The translations under genes and the position numbers were made by a program. From positions 434,001-498,000 of the forward strand of contig CAJYIW010000002.1 of NCBI GenBank assembly GCA_913775095.1: a DNA stretch of 64,000 nt, read 5' to 3'. The notes below the pieces were generated by a model, which was not told the origin of the DNA, searched no databases, and saw nothing but the letters and a program-made list of their open reading frames with translations. Origin of the DNA: an uncultured Siphonobacter sp. (GTDB lineage: Bacteria; Bacteroidota; Bacteroidia; Cytophagales; Spirosomataceae). Positions 17,384-25,640 of this stretch are shown here, in pieces (within the stretch, counting starts at the first letter, position 1; each line of letters opens with the position of its first letter).

Positions 17384-18334
17384 CTAATCCTCCGGCCGGA
17401 TCCCAAGCAGTCGCTGGAGCCAGGAACGTTTTTCCTGATCTTCAGATTTCTTATCCTGCTCGGATAACTCTTGAAGGGTATTTAAATCCGGCTGGCCCGC
17501 GTCAATCCAGCAGGTGTACCAGAAGTCTCCAATCATTTTGATGGAGGCTCGCATCTGTTTTTCAACCTGATGATTCAGGGCCTGATGGTAACGTTCGGAA
17601 AAATCACGGGAATAGGTTTTCTGAGGCGTTGTTCCACGTTCTTCAATGCTGTACTTCCGGGACACGCCCAATTCCTTCGTTAATTGGGTCTCCAGCAGAA
17701 ACAACGAATCCAGGCAGTGATGGGCATTTTTTACGGCTGTCCAGGCTCGTTGAGCGGGAGAATGCACATAGTGGGCTGGTCCAACAAAAAAGTCATATTT
17801 CTCGGCGTATAATTCCGGCAGGCGACTTTCCCAGAACGCATGAATGCCCTCCTGGCCGGTCAGTTGACCATTGTAGTTTTTAGTCGTGTGTAAAGGCACA
17901 TTACCATCGGCGATGTAGTGACCCATTTCCGCCGAAAGCTTAAGAATACGGGCCGTATTATGCTCCCGGAATGCTTCCGTCAGCTGATACTTCATCCGCT
18001 GAATATGCCAGGGTACGATGCCGTGGGCGTTCAGGGTATCTTCACCCCAGAAATTTACGGCATCCTTCCAGTAAGGCTTGGCCCAGACGCTGTCACCGTA
18101 GGCTTCCACATCCAGGTAATGGCGGGCGGCTTCCCCGACTACCGCATAGCGGCGTTTGTCGGGGTTAACGGAGTTTTCCATCAGATAGACCAGGTGCTTT
18201 TTGTAGAAGCGGGCCATTTCGGGGGGAAGAGTGAAAATGGCTAAGCGATTGATCCGTTGATGAGCATAAAAGCCCCAGCTAAAGCCATTAAGGCTGACCA
18301 GCAGGTACAGGATCAGAAAAGAGAATCGTTTCAT
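17384..18334 (-). CDS. Zinc-dependent phospholipase C / S1-P1 nuclease-like secreted protein
   Basis: Exported helical zinc enzyme of the phospholipase C / P1 nuclease fold. The signal peptide MKRFSFLILYLLVSLNGFS leaves Trp20 as the likely first mature residue; in this superfamily the N-terminal Trp is itself a zinc ligand. Further candidate ligands are His in WGFYAHQR, HYIADGNVPLHTT and GIHAFWESRLP near residues 150-185. Length is 316 residues. Whether the substrate is phospholipid or nucleic acid is undecided. It is transcribed alone toward the hairpin-containing gap. Confidence 0.85.
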   Translation of the reverse strand: MKRFSFLILYLLVSLNGFSWGFYAHQRINRLAIFTLPPEMARFYKKHLVYLMENSVNPDKRRYAVVGEAARHYLDVEAYGDSVWAKPYWKDAVNFWGEDTLNAHGIVPWHIQRMKYQLTEAFREHNTARILKLSAEMGHYIADGNVPLHTTKNYNGQLTGQEGIHAFWESRLPELYAEKYDFFVGPAHYVHSPAQRAWTAVKNAHHCLDSLFLLETQLTKELGVSRKYSIEERGTTPQKTYSRDFSERYHQALNHQVEKQMRASIKMIGDFWYTCWIDAGQPDLNTLQELSEQDKKSEDQEKRSWLQRLLGIRPED

Positions 18335-18463
18335 GGTGGAAGGGGGCCTTCAGGGGCTGAAAAGAAGGCTTTTAAAAACATGGATAGCAAGCTAATTTGA
18401 AGGAATTCACCGAATTAGAAAAGAATTTTTGAGTGAACGGCTGGTGTTTTAAAAAGAAAGGCT

Positions 18464-18471
18464 TACTTTTG
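18464..18471 (+). promoter_or_regulatory. -7 box TACTTTTG for rpsT
   Basis: Perfect TAnnTTTG, 43 bp before the rpsT ATG. Confidence 0.65.
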
Positions 18472-18514
18472 CATTCCTATTCCGAAAATCCATAGTTTCC
18501 AGTAATATAAAGAC

Positions 18515-18778
18515 ATGGCAAACCACAAATCAGCTCTGAAGCGGATCCGTGCAAACGAAACCAAACGCCTTCGTAACCGTTTCCAGCACAAAACGACTCG
18601 TACGTTCATCAAGAAACTGCGTACTACTACTGACAAAGTAGAGGCTCAGGATCTGTACAAAAAAGTTTCTTCGATGTTGGATAAACTCGCGAAGAAAAAC
18701 GTAATCCACAAAAACAAAGCAGCAAACAACAAGTCGAAGTTGGCAAGATTTGTCAACAAGCTTTCAGTTGCAGCTTAA
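18515..18778 (+). CDS. rpsT: Small ribosomal subunit protein S20
   Basis: Primary 16S rRNA-binding protein of the 30S subunit. Its 87 residues are highly basic, start [22 protein letters not shown] and match the S20 pattern throughout ([30 protein letters not shown]). It has its own promoter box and its own terminator, in which a second promoter box for radC is nested. Confidence 0.98.
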   Translation: MANHKSALKRIRANETKRLRNRFQHKTTRTFIKKLRTTTDKVEAQDLYKKVSSMLDKLAKKNVIHKNKAANNKSKLARFVNKLSVAA

Positions 18779-18824
18779 GTAGCGGATCGCTCATTGATCA
18801 AACGGTAGGACACCGTTGATTGAG

Positions 18825-18854
18825 AAGCCTTACTTTTGTGAGTAAGGCTTTTTT
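18825..18854 (+). terminator. rpsT terminator
   Basis: AAGCCTTAC / GTAAGGCTT, 9-bp perfect stem, 8-nt loop, then T6. Confidence 0.88.
18831..18838 (+). promoter_or_regulatory. -7 box TACTTTTG for radC, inside the rpsT terminator
   Basis: The box covers the last bases of the left stem and half the loop of the rpsT terminator. The expected start point near 18844 lies 24 bp upstream of the radC ATG. Confidence 0.55.
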
Positions 18855-18867
18855 GCTATGTCCACCC

Positions 18868-19569
18868 ATGAAAACTACCTACACTTCGGCTCCCACGATT
18901 AAAACCTGGGCTGAAGAAGATCGCCCCCGCGAAAAACTCATGCTAAAAGGCAAGGCTGCGTTGAGTGATGCCGAACTGTTAGGCATTTTAATCAACTCAG
19001 GTATTCAGCAGTACACGGCCGTTGATCTCGCCAAGCTGATCTTAAGCAGCATCAACCATGATCTGAATCAACTGGCGAAGCTTACTATCAAGGAGTTGTC
19101 AAAGTTCAAAGGGATTGGCGAGGCTAGGGCCATAACCATTGTTTCAGCTCTGGAGCTGGGCCGCCGTCGAAAAGAAACGGAACCGCAGGCCCGCGTTTCC
19201 ATTACGGGGTCTTACGTGGCTTACCAGACGCTTCGGCCGCATTTGATGGATTTACTGCACGAAGAGTTTTGGATTTTATTACTCAATCGGGCCAATCACG
19301 TCATTCGTCCCGTGCAGATTTCTACGGGTGGAATAGCAGGAACCGCAGCTGACCCCAAGTTAATCTTCAAACACGCCCTCGAGCATCTGGCCAGCGGCAT
19401 TATTCTGGCCCATAACCACCCTTCCGGAAATCTTCATCCCAGTCAGGCCGACAAGGATTTAACCCGTAAACTCAAGGAGGCGGGTAAGTTGCTGGATATT
19501 CCCATTCTGGATCACCTGATCATTGCCGACCAGAAATACCTCAGCTTTATGGATGAGGGGCTTTTGTAA
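18868..19569 (+). CDS. radC: RadC family protein (JAB/MPN domain)
   Basis: Member of the RadC/UPF0758 family; despite the name its role in DNA repair is not settled. The 233 residues comprise an N-terminal helix-hairpin-helix-like part (LTIKELSKFKGIGEARAITI) and a C-terminal JAB metalloprotease-like domain with the JAMM signature HNHPSGNLHPSQAD near residue 185. The ATG at 18868 is preferred over an upstream frame start at 18820, which falls inside the rpsT terminator. Its 3' end overlaps that of the convergent CHAT gene by 23 bp. Confidence 0.92.
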   Translation: MKTTYTSAPTIKTWAEEDRPREKLMLKGKAALSDAELLGILINSGIQQYTAVDLAKLILSSINHDLNQLAKLTIKELSKFKGIGEARAITIVSALELGRRRKETEPQARVSITGSYVAYQTLRPHLMDLLHEEFWILLLNRANHVIRPVQISTGGIAGTAADPKLIFKHALEHLASGIILAHNHPSGNLHPSQADKDLTRKLKEAGKLLDIPILDHLIIADQKYLSFMDEGLL

Positions 19570-22284
19570 GGCCTCGTTTTCGGTACATCAGTACTCCCAG
19601 AAAAATCAGCAGTGCCCCGCCTGAAATGCCCGCATATACGGGAATAACACTAGCGTTCTGAATGGGGGTCGTGGCTCCAGTCTGAATGAGAGCGGCCCAG
19701 TAATAGGGTAACTGATGATCCTGTGTATGCATCCAGTTTAGTTTAGCTTTCTGCAAAGCCACGTCTTGTGGCAACCCTTCTGATAACTGCTGGTAGAATT
19801 GTTCGACTATCGTGTAAGTTGCCTGATCCTGTACATTCCAGAGTGTAGTGACCGTACTTGGAATACCCAGAGCTGCAAAGCCGCGGGCCAGGCTCTGAAT
19901 CCCTTCTCCCTTTTGTTCCACTCCCAGTCCCGTCTGGCACGCGGAAAGTACCAGCAACTGCGTTCGGAAGGGCCGGTTCACGTTTAGATCCGAAAGCTTC
20001 AGGGCCGAGTCAGCGAAGTAAAGAACGGGTTCTGTGTGCTCGGACAAATGGGCATCGGCGTGGGTGAAAAGCTGTAAAATCCGGTAATTGGGGGCTTCCC
20101 TTAAAAAAGCAGCTTTCGTGGCTTTCTGATGAGTTTTTACCTGAGCAAAGGGAATACGGTCGGAAATGGTGCTCAGGAACTGAGCGGAACCGGGTAACTC
20201 GGGTTGTTTCAGGGAAGCAGAAAACTGCTCGGGAGCCATACCTAGAAACGGTCGTTGCCAGCCTGACGTTTGTCGGTCGCGAAGCAGAAACCGAGCCGAG
20301 TACGTATAACTGAAAGCCTGCTGATGGACTAAATAAGCATTCGGTAGCGTAGGAGAGTGACTGAAGGCTTCGAAGGGTAAAAAAGCTCCGTCCAGCGAAA
20401 CGATCATTCGGGCCGATGGTACGTGTAAGGGCATTAACAGGCGACGGTAAAGCTGATAACCGGTCCGTTGCAATGCCTGAACTTCAGTTTTAGTCAACTC
20501 GGGAGTCGAGCAAAGCTTCAGAAAGCGGTTCGCATTTCTACGGAAACCTGACAAAGGAAGCTTTCGAAGAATGGTTTTACTGGAAGTGATTCCAATCGCA
20601 TAAATGGCTTCGTCCCCTAAGAAGTAACTCACGAAGGCCTGATCGTTCCCTTCCAGTTTTTGCTGGATAGTAGCCACCGAAGGAACCTGGTTGTCGTATC
20701 GGTAGTGAAAGTACGCCGGGTGGGTCTGACGTAAGGATTCAATAAACTCCTGCTGAGCTTCGTGCTGACTGAACCACTGGCTGAATCGCTGAGCATACTC
20801 CCTCGTTCCCGGTGCGTATTGCTGAAGCTGCTCCAGTAACTGTTCCTGCCGGGTTCGAAAGGTCCGTTCCTGCTCGGCCAGGGCAGGGGAAAGTTTCTGA
20901 TTGGCGGTTAACTCATTGAGCCGATCATTCAGTAATACGGCCCGGCTCTTCTCCAGGTAATAAAAAGCCAGAGCTACGTTTTGTTGAAGAAAAGAAGCCT
21001 CAATGGCCTCTTCGTACAGATGATGGGTGTCCTGCCGCCAGAATAATTTGGATTGAGTGGCTTCATGACTCCTCCGCATAAGCTCGACCATCTGGTCAGC
21101 GGTACGGAAGCTGGACAGAGCCCGAACCAGTAGTGGAGGACCAGGCTTTTGCCGGTACATTGCCAGCTCCATCGATGCTTTTTGTTTGATCAGCGTGAAC
21201 AGGTATTCTTTTCGATACACGCTTTTGATGCTTTTCGAATCAGGGTTTATATCCCGCTTTTCATCATACGAGGGAACCATACTGCGGATCCCCTTCTTCA
21301 GCAGAGTTAAAGCAAGCGGATAATTTTTTTCATACGAAGCAAGCTTCCCAAGGTGACTGTACAGGCGGGCTCTGGCATGCGTATCTCGCGTCAAGGACAG
21401 GGCTTTTTCATACTGCTGGCGGGCTTGGTCGGGCTTGTTTTCATTTTCAGCTAATAAACCCGCCACGATATGGACGGAAACCTGAGCCTCTGGATGATCC
21501 GGAGTAATGAGTGTTCGGGCTTGCTGCAAATGACGATGTGCCGCGGGATAGTCTTCAAGCTGGCGACTGATTTCAGCGGCTAACTGCTCATATTCCCAAA
21601 GCATTAGCTCAGGGTTATGACGGGTAATTCTAAGTAACGAAGTTACCGCTGACTGAGCTTCGCTGAGTCGTCGTAACTCAACCAGAGCCTGGGCCTGCTG
21701 GTATAAACTGATCCGTTCGCGGTGCGGCTTTTTCGCCAGTCGGGCGAAGTGTACGCCTCGGTGGCGGAATGCAGGGCCGATTGATAATCTCCGGCGGAAT
21801 GCTGCAGATAGGAAAGCTGATAAGCGGCGGCAGCGGCCCACTCCAGCTGTTGCGATTGCTGACTCACCCGGATACTTTCCTGAAGAATCTGCTGAGCTTT
21901 CGATCCCTGATTCATGCCGATCAGGTAAGCTCCGTATCGATAAAGATGCTTCGCTTTCAGGGCAGGGGCGATCTTCTGCGTGCTATGAATGGCCGCCCGG
22001 GCGAATTGTTCCGTTGCCTGGAAATTCTGTTCCTGCCAATACTGCCAGGCTAACTCCCCCAGTAATTCGCTGTAAATGGAATCCAGCGGAATACGACAGC
22101 GGAGCCAGTTCAACCGTAGTTTTTCCAGTTCGGCTGGTGGGGCATTTTGAGTAGAAAGACGAGACCATTCCCGATGCATGAAAGCGGCATCAGGACCTTG
22201 ACCGAAGGTCCTGATGCCGCTAAAAAGTAATCCCAGTATTACCAGCGTTTTAATACGAAAGCATATAAAAGCCGCCTCTGACAT
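19547..22284 (-). CDS. TPR-CHAT (caspase-like) exported membrane protein, one frameshift
   Basis: Predicted periplasm-facing cysteine protease of the CHAT family. Two overlapping frames (22284 down to about 21730, then on to 19547) form one protein of about 912 residues if the A run at 21729-21733 (minus strand CGAAAAAGC) gains one base or is read by -1 slippage; across it the reading becomes DWRKKPHRER. Order: signal peptide (TLVILGLLFSGIRTFGQ), TPR repeats to about residue 450, a coiled-coil stretch, CHAT domain near 600-850 with His in LQLFTHADAH and Cys in LSACQTGLG, one membrane helix (VYAGISGGALLIFLGVLMY) and a short basic tail. Its start overlaps the S8 protease gene by 35 bp. Sequencing error, real mutation and programmed slippage are all possible. 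Confidence 0.85.
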
Positions 22285-23824
22285 AGGGCCTTAGGGATTG
22301 GTCTTTCCTGATCACTCCTTTTTGCTGAAGAACCGAGAAATACGTCTTTTTCAAAGCTTGACCCGGACTCTGCTGAATGGCCTTTTGAATGTCCAGAAAA
22401 TACCGGGCGGCAATCCCCACAAAGACGGGCGTCGCGTAAGAAGACCCCTGCAGGTAAGCAGGTTCCTGATAGCCCGAAGCCTGAATGGGGTAAAGATTTC
22501 GGAAACTTCCGTCGTTCGTCTGAACCCCCAGATTGACAAAAGAAGAGGAATAGTTTTCGTAAGGAACCCGCTGGTGCCCTTCGATGTCCAGAGCTTTATC
22601 GAAAGCTTTCGTGAGGGAACTCAGCAGCCGCTCCGATTTACTTTCCCGGCAGTCGCAGTCTTCTTTGGCTTCACAGGTAAGGGTTGTAACGGTTACTACA
22701 TTATCCAGTTCCAGACTATAACAGGCGGGATACAGGCGTTGTACGGAAATGTCAGTCGGGAATCCATCGTAATCGGTATGATTCCCCGCAGCGGCCGCTA
22801 CCAGAATGTTACGCTCATTCATCTGTTCAAGCAGATGGCGTAATAGCGGAATTTCATCACCGTAATAGCCAAAACTGGCATTCACAATTCGGGCTCCATT
22901 GTTCATGGCGTAATTCAACGCACAGAAGACGTTAGCCAGCGACCCAAACCCGAAGTGATCGAATACTTTGAGAATCATCAGGGCCGCATTGGCCGGAGCC
23001 AGGTAATGAATGATGTGAGCAATTTTGCTGCCGTGCCGCAGGGAATTATCGTCCGTAGGCTGATTACCCAAAGCCGCATCTTTCGTCGAAAAATTCCAGC
23101 CTATTTGTTCCCGTTCGTCTGATCGGCGGCAGGGGTCTTCGAATTTTTTGTACCAGAAAGGCAAAGGATAACGTGGGTTGTCTTCAATCCCGGTATCCAG
23201 AATGGCGACGACCAGCCCGTCCGGTTTGGACTGAATTTGCTGCCAGTCCTGTTCGTACCGGCTCCAGTTCTGGAGGGGATCTACCGCCAGTGAATCTTCA
23301 TTCGCCCAGGCGGCTGGAATAATGTAGTTCAGCGAAGACTTAATGGGGGGCTGCGTTGTGTGGCGGCCCGGCGGCTCGCTTCCGGCCGCCTTGATTTCCA
23401 GAAATTCATGAAGGCCTTCGCCCTGGAGTAGAAACGTAGATTCATCCAGACAGAGACACGCTTCGACGGACTGAAGCATTATTTTTTTGCCACTGCTATC
23501 CACCAGATATGCCTGTGGATCCGTTGGAAGTTTGGCCTGATTATTGAAAAATTTGAGCAAAGATTCCCGGCCTTTGATGGTCTCCGTCTGGGAAAGAGTG
23601 CCTACTGGAATTTCCAGATAGTCCAGTTGAATCAACAACTGATTTTTAACGGCAAAGCCCGTTCCGGAAGACACCTCGGCGATGGAGTCATACTCCCGTT
23701 TGTCGCGGATGAATTCCCGGATCTTTTTTCGGCTGCGGAAAGCAGGCGAGGGGGCCAGCCGTTTAGGTGAATCGTCAGGACGGCCGAAAGGACGCTCGGG
23801 CCCCTCGGGAGAATAGTTTTTCAT
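22250..23824 (-). CDS. S8 (subtilisin-type) serine protease without signal peptide
   Basis: Serine protease of family S8, 524 residues. Catalytic residues are seen: Asp210 (VAILDTGIED), His264 (LRHGSKIAHII), oxyanion Asn348 (AAAAGNH) and Ser462 (GSSYATPVF). The first 200 residues are unlike a normal export prodomain, with no signal peptide or membrane helix, so it appears cytoplasmic. A Cys-rich insertion (CEAKEDCDC) lies near 384-392. The gene is followed by the CHAT gene with a 35-bp overlap, implying translational coupling, and preceded by the anti-sigma-like gene 45 bp upstream. Its target is unknown; the partner genes suggest a signalling rather than a nutritional role. Confidence 0.92.
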   Translation of the reverse strand: MKNYSPEGPERPFGRPDDSPKRLAPSPAFRSRKKIREFIRDKREYDSIAEVSSGTGFAVKNQLLIQLDYLEIPVGTLSQTETIKGRESLLKFFNNQAKLPTDPQAYLVDSSGKKIMLQSVEACLCLDESTFLLQGEGLHEFLEIKAAGSEPPGRHTTQPPIKSSLNYIIPAAWANEDSLAVDPLQNWSRYEQDWQQIQSKPDGLVVAILDTGIEDNPRYPLPFWYKKFEDPCRRSDEREQIGWNFSTKDAALGNQPTDDNSLRHGSKIAHIIHYLAPANAALMILKVFDHFGFGSLANVFCALNYAMNNGARIVNASFGYYGDEIPLLRHLLEQMNERNILVAAAAGNHTDYDGFPTDISVQRLYPACYSLELDNVVTVTTLTCEAKEDCDCRESKSERLLSSLTKAFDKALDIEGHQRVPYENYSSSFVNLGVQTNDGSFRNLYPIQASGYQEPAYLQGSSYATPVFVGIAARYFLDIQKAIQQSPGQALKKTYFSVLQQKGVIRKDQSLRPYVRGGFYMLSY

Positions 23825-23869
23825 AGAAGTAATGAGGTATAAAAGGTTATTTATTTGGGGTAAAATGCG

Positions 23870-24574
23870 TTAGTTCAGCCACTCCGCCGCCTGCGTTTTT
23901 CCGGGTAAGTTTTCCTGAACCACCCGTTTCAGTAACTGCTGGGCCAGCGTCCGATCGTCCGCCTGATTGCGTTGAATACGGGCCAGAGCTTCGTAAAAAG
24001 GTCCCGGATTTTCGTATAAACCGGTGTTACTCAAGTGTTGAAAATGACGGATCGCCTCGTCGTATTTTTTCAGACGCATCGCCGCAATTCCAGCGAATTT
24101 CAGGGCTTCCGTATCTTGGGGGGCGTGGGTTAAGCGGGCTTCAAAGACCTGCTCGGCCTGCTTGATTTTCCCCTGATTATACAGCGTAATTCCTTCCTGT
24201 AAGGAACCGGTGGAGTTACCCATGGTAAGGCTTAACTGTCGAAAATTACGAGTTGAATACGCCAGTACCTCGTCATTCAGACTCGCGTGGTTCCGATTCC
24301 AGAATAACCAGATCACCGCCAGCAGAGCAACGGCTGCTACGCCCGCGGCAATGGATAATCCGGGTTTACGTAAGGGTTTAACAGGTGTCGTCTTTTCCCA
24401 CTGTTTACGCTTTTCGGCTAATACTTCCAGCCGGGCGGCCTGATGGGCCTGCCAGTAAAAGGCGGCTGCCGAAGCCAGCTCGGGGTTCTGCTGGATTTGT
24501 TCTTCGAAGGAAGCCTGTTCGGTGCTGGACATGGCTCCCTGGAAAAAGCGTTCAATTTGTTCCAGATCATTCAT
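23870..24574 (-). CDS. One-pass membrane protein with anti-sigma-like N-terminus and TPR C-terminus
   Basis: Not assigned to a named family. Residues 1-60 (DLEQIERFFQGAMSSTEQ, then FEEQIQQNPELASAA) resemble the N-terminal helical part of Bacteroidota anti-sigma factors, which usually begin with such a 'layer of negative residues plus counted helix' pattern; no zinc HCC motif. One membrane helix lies at about 73-92, preceded by KPLRK, so the N-terminus should be inside. Residues 115-234 form TPR-like repeats on the outside (LYNQGKIKQAEQVFEARL). It starts 12 bp after the ECF sigma gene, supporting a role as its regulator. Function is inferred from position and topology. Confidence 0.75.
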   Translation of the reverse strand: MNDLEQIERFFQGAMSSTEQASFEEQIQQNPELASAAAFYWQAHQAARLEVLAEKRKQWEKTTPVKPLRKPGLSIAAGVAAVALLAVIWLFWNRNHASLNDEVLAYSTRNFRQLSLTMGNSTGSLQEGITLYNQGKIKQAEQVFEARLTHAPQDTEALKFAGIAAMRLKKYDEAIRHFQHLSNTGLYENPGPFYEALARIQRNQADDRTLAQQLLKRVVQENLPGKTQAAEWLN

Positions 24575-24586
24575 CGGTTGGTGGGT

Positions 24587-25168
24587 CTAAGGCTTACGAT
24601 ACAGAGTCCTTAATTTCTCCAGACACCGCAACCGGCTGGTTTTAGCGACTGCCGAGCTTTGGTACTCCAGATTTCGGGCGATTTCCTCGTCAGAAAAGCC
24701 TTCCCCCCAGGCCAGTAACATCTGCTGGCATTTATCACCCAGCCGGGTCAACTGTTGCCGGAGGTAATTGACTTCACCGTCAGAAATCAGCTTTTGCAGT
24801 ACCGTACGCGTTTCATCGGCAATGCTCAGATCTTCGAGCGAGTGGCCCTGGTGGACACTTTCACGATTAGTCGAATTTTTGCGAACGAAGTCAACACACT
24901 TGTTATAAAAAATCTGGTAGAGGTACGTTTTCAGGCCTGAGCGGCCTTCGTACCGATGGGAAGAAATATGTTCGATGACCGTCAGAACCGCGTCCGAATA
25001 GGCAGTGGAACATTCATCAGGGAGCAATTTATGTTTAAACGTGGCTTCCCGAATCAGGTAGCGAAACTGATTGTACAGGCCATTCTCACAGTTTCGTCGA
25101 TTCAGGCCTCCCGCCCGAATTCCCGCGATCAGATCGGCATCGGAAAGCGTACGTTTAAAAAAAATCAT
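24587..25168 (-). CDS. ECF-type RNA polymerase sigma factor
   Basis: Alternative sigma factor of about 193 residues, first gene of the run sigma, anti-sigma-like, S8 protease, CHAT. Region 2 is visible in STAYSDAVLTVIEHISS and GLKTYLYQIFYNKCVDFVRK; region 4 in DKCQQMLLAWGEGFSDEEIA, ending in a helix-turn-helix. The long upstream extension (to 25372) was rejected because it runs antisense through the LuxR-type gene and adds 68 residues without sigma similarity; MIFFKRTLSDADLIAGIR is a normal ECF start. The 142-bp divergent intergenic region probably holds both promoters. Confidence 0.88.
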   Translation of the reverse strand: MIFFKRTLSDADLIAGIRAGGLNRRNCENGLYNQFRYLIREATFKHKLLPDECSTAYSDAVLTVIEHISSHRYEGRSGLKTYLYQIFYNKCVDFVRKNSTNRESVHQGHSLEDLSIADETRTVLQKLISDGEVNYLRQQLTRLGDKCQQMLLAWGEGFSDEEIARNLEYQSSAVAKTSRLRCLEKLRTLYRKP

Positions 25169-25310
25169 GTAACTAAAGTTAAGCTCAGAGTTCCTGTAAA
25201 CTAAGGAGTTACCGATTGATTTTTTAAATGTGAGAATTTTTTTTGAAAAGTTGTTACCCGAGGCACCTGAATAATCGACTAAGAAAGCAGAACGCAAAAA
25301 CTGTCCTTGT

Positions 25311-25571
25311 ATGTCAAGTCTGCCTCCGTCCAATCGTCTGTATCTTTCTCCAAGAGAATTACAGTCCGCCAATAGCTCACTGACCCTCCGGGAGCACGAA
25401 ATTCTGGCCTGCCTGGCTCAGGGAATGAGCTATAAAATGATCGCTGCTGAATGCGGTATCACGTTTAATACGGTACAAACCCACCTGAAACGAGTCTATA
25501 TGAAACTGAATGTAAATTCGGCTACGGAAGCCATTCTGGCGGGTTTACGTAAAGGAATTATTGCCCTGTAA
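25311..25571 (+). CDS. Stand-alone LuxR-type HTH DNA-binding protein
   Basis: Small transcription regulator of 86 residues consisting of little but a GerE/LuxR HTH: LTLREHEILACLAQGMSYKM, then IAAECGITFNTVQTHLKRVY. There is no receiver or ligand-binding domain, only 22 residues before the HTH. It is divergent from the ECF sigma gene across 142 bp and is followed by its own terminator, so it may regulate the sigma-protease genes; that is inference from position only. Confidence 0.85.
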   Translation: MSSLPPSNRLYLSPRELQSANSSLTLREHEILACLAQGMSYKMIAAECGITFNTVQTHLKRVYMKLNVNSATEAILAGLRKGIIAL

Positions 25572-25603
25572 TAGTGAACAAGTTCAACCTTCAACTAATG
25601 AAA

Positions 25604-25635
25604 AAAGGACTGATTCTTTCGGGAATCAGTCCTTT
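25604..25635. terminator. Bidirectional terminator
   Basis: AAAGGACTGATTC / GAATCAGTCCTTT, 13-bp perfect stem, 6-nt loop, A run on the left and T's on the right; between convergent LuxR-type and glycosyltransferase genes. Confidence 0.85.
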
Positions 25636-25640
25636 ACTGT

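Noticed and set aside
22298-22843. 181-residue frame on the plus strand
   Set aside because: Antisense to the S8 protease catalytic domain, no recognisable features.
24587-25372. Longer start for the ECF sigma factor
   Set aside because: It adds 68 residues without sigma similarity and runs antisense through the LuxR-type gene; Met at 25168 gives a normal ECF start.
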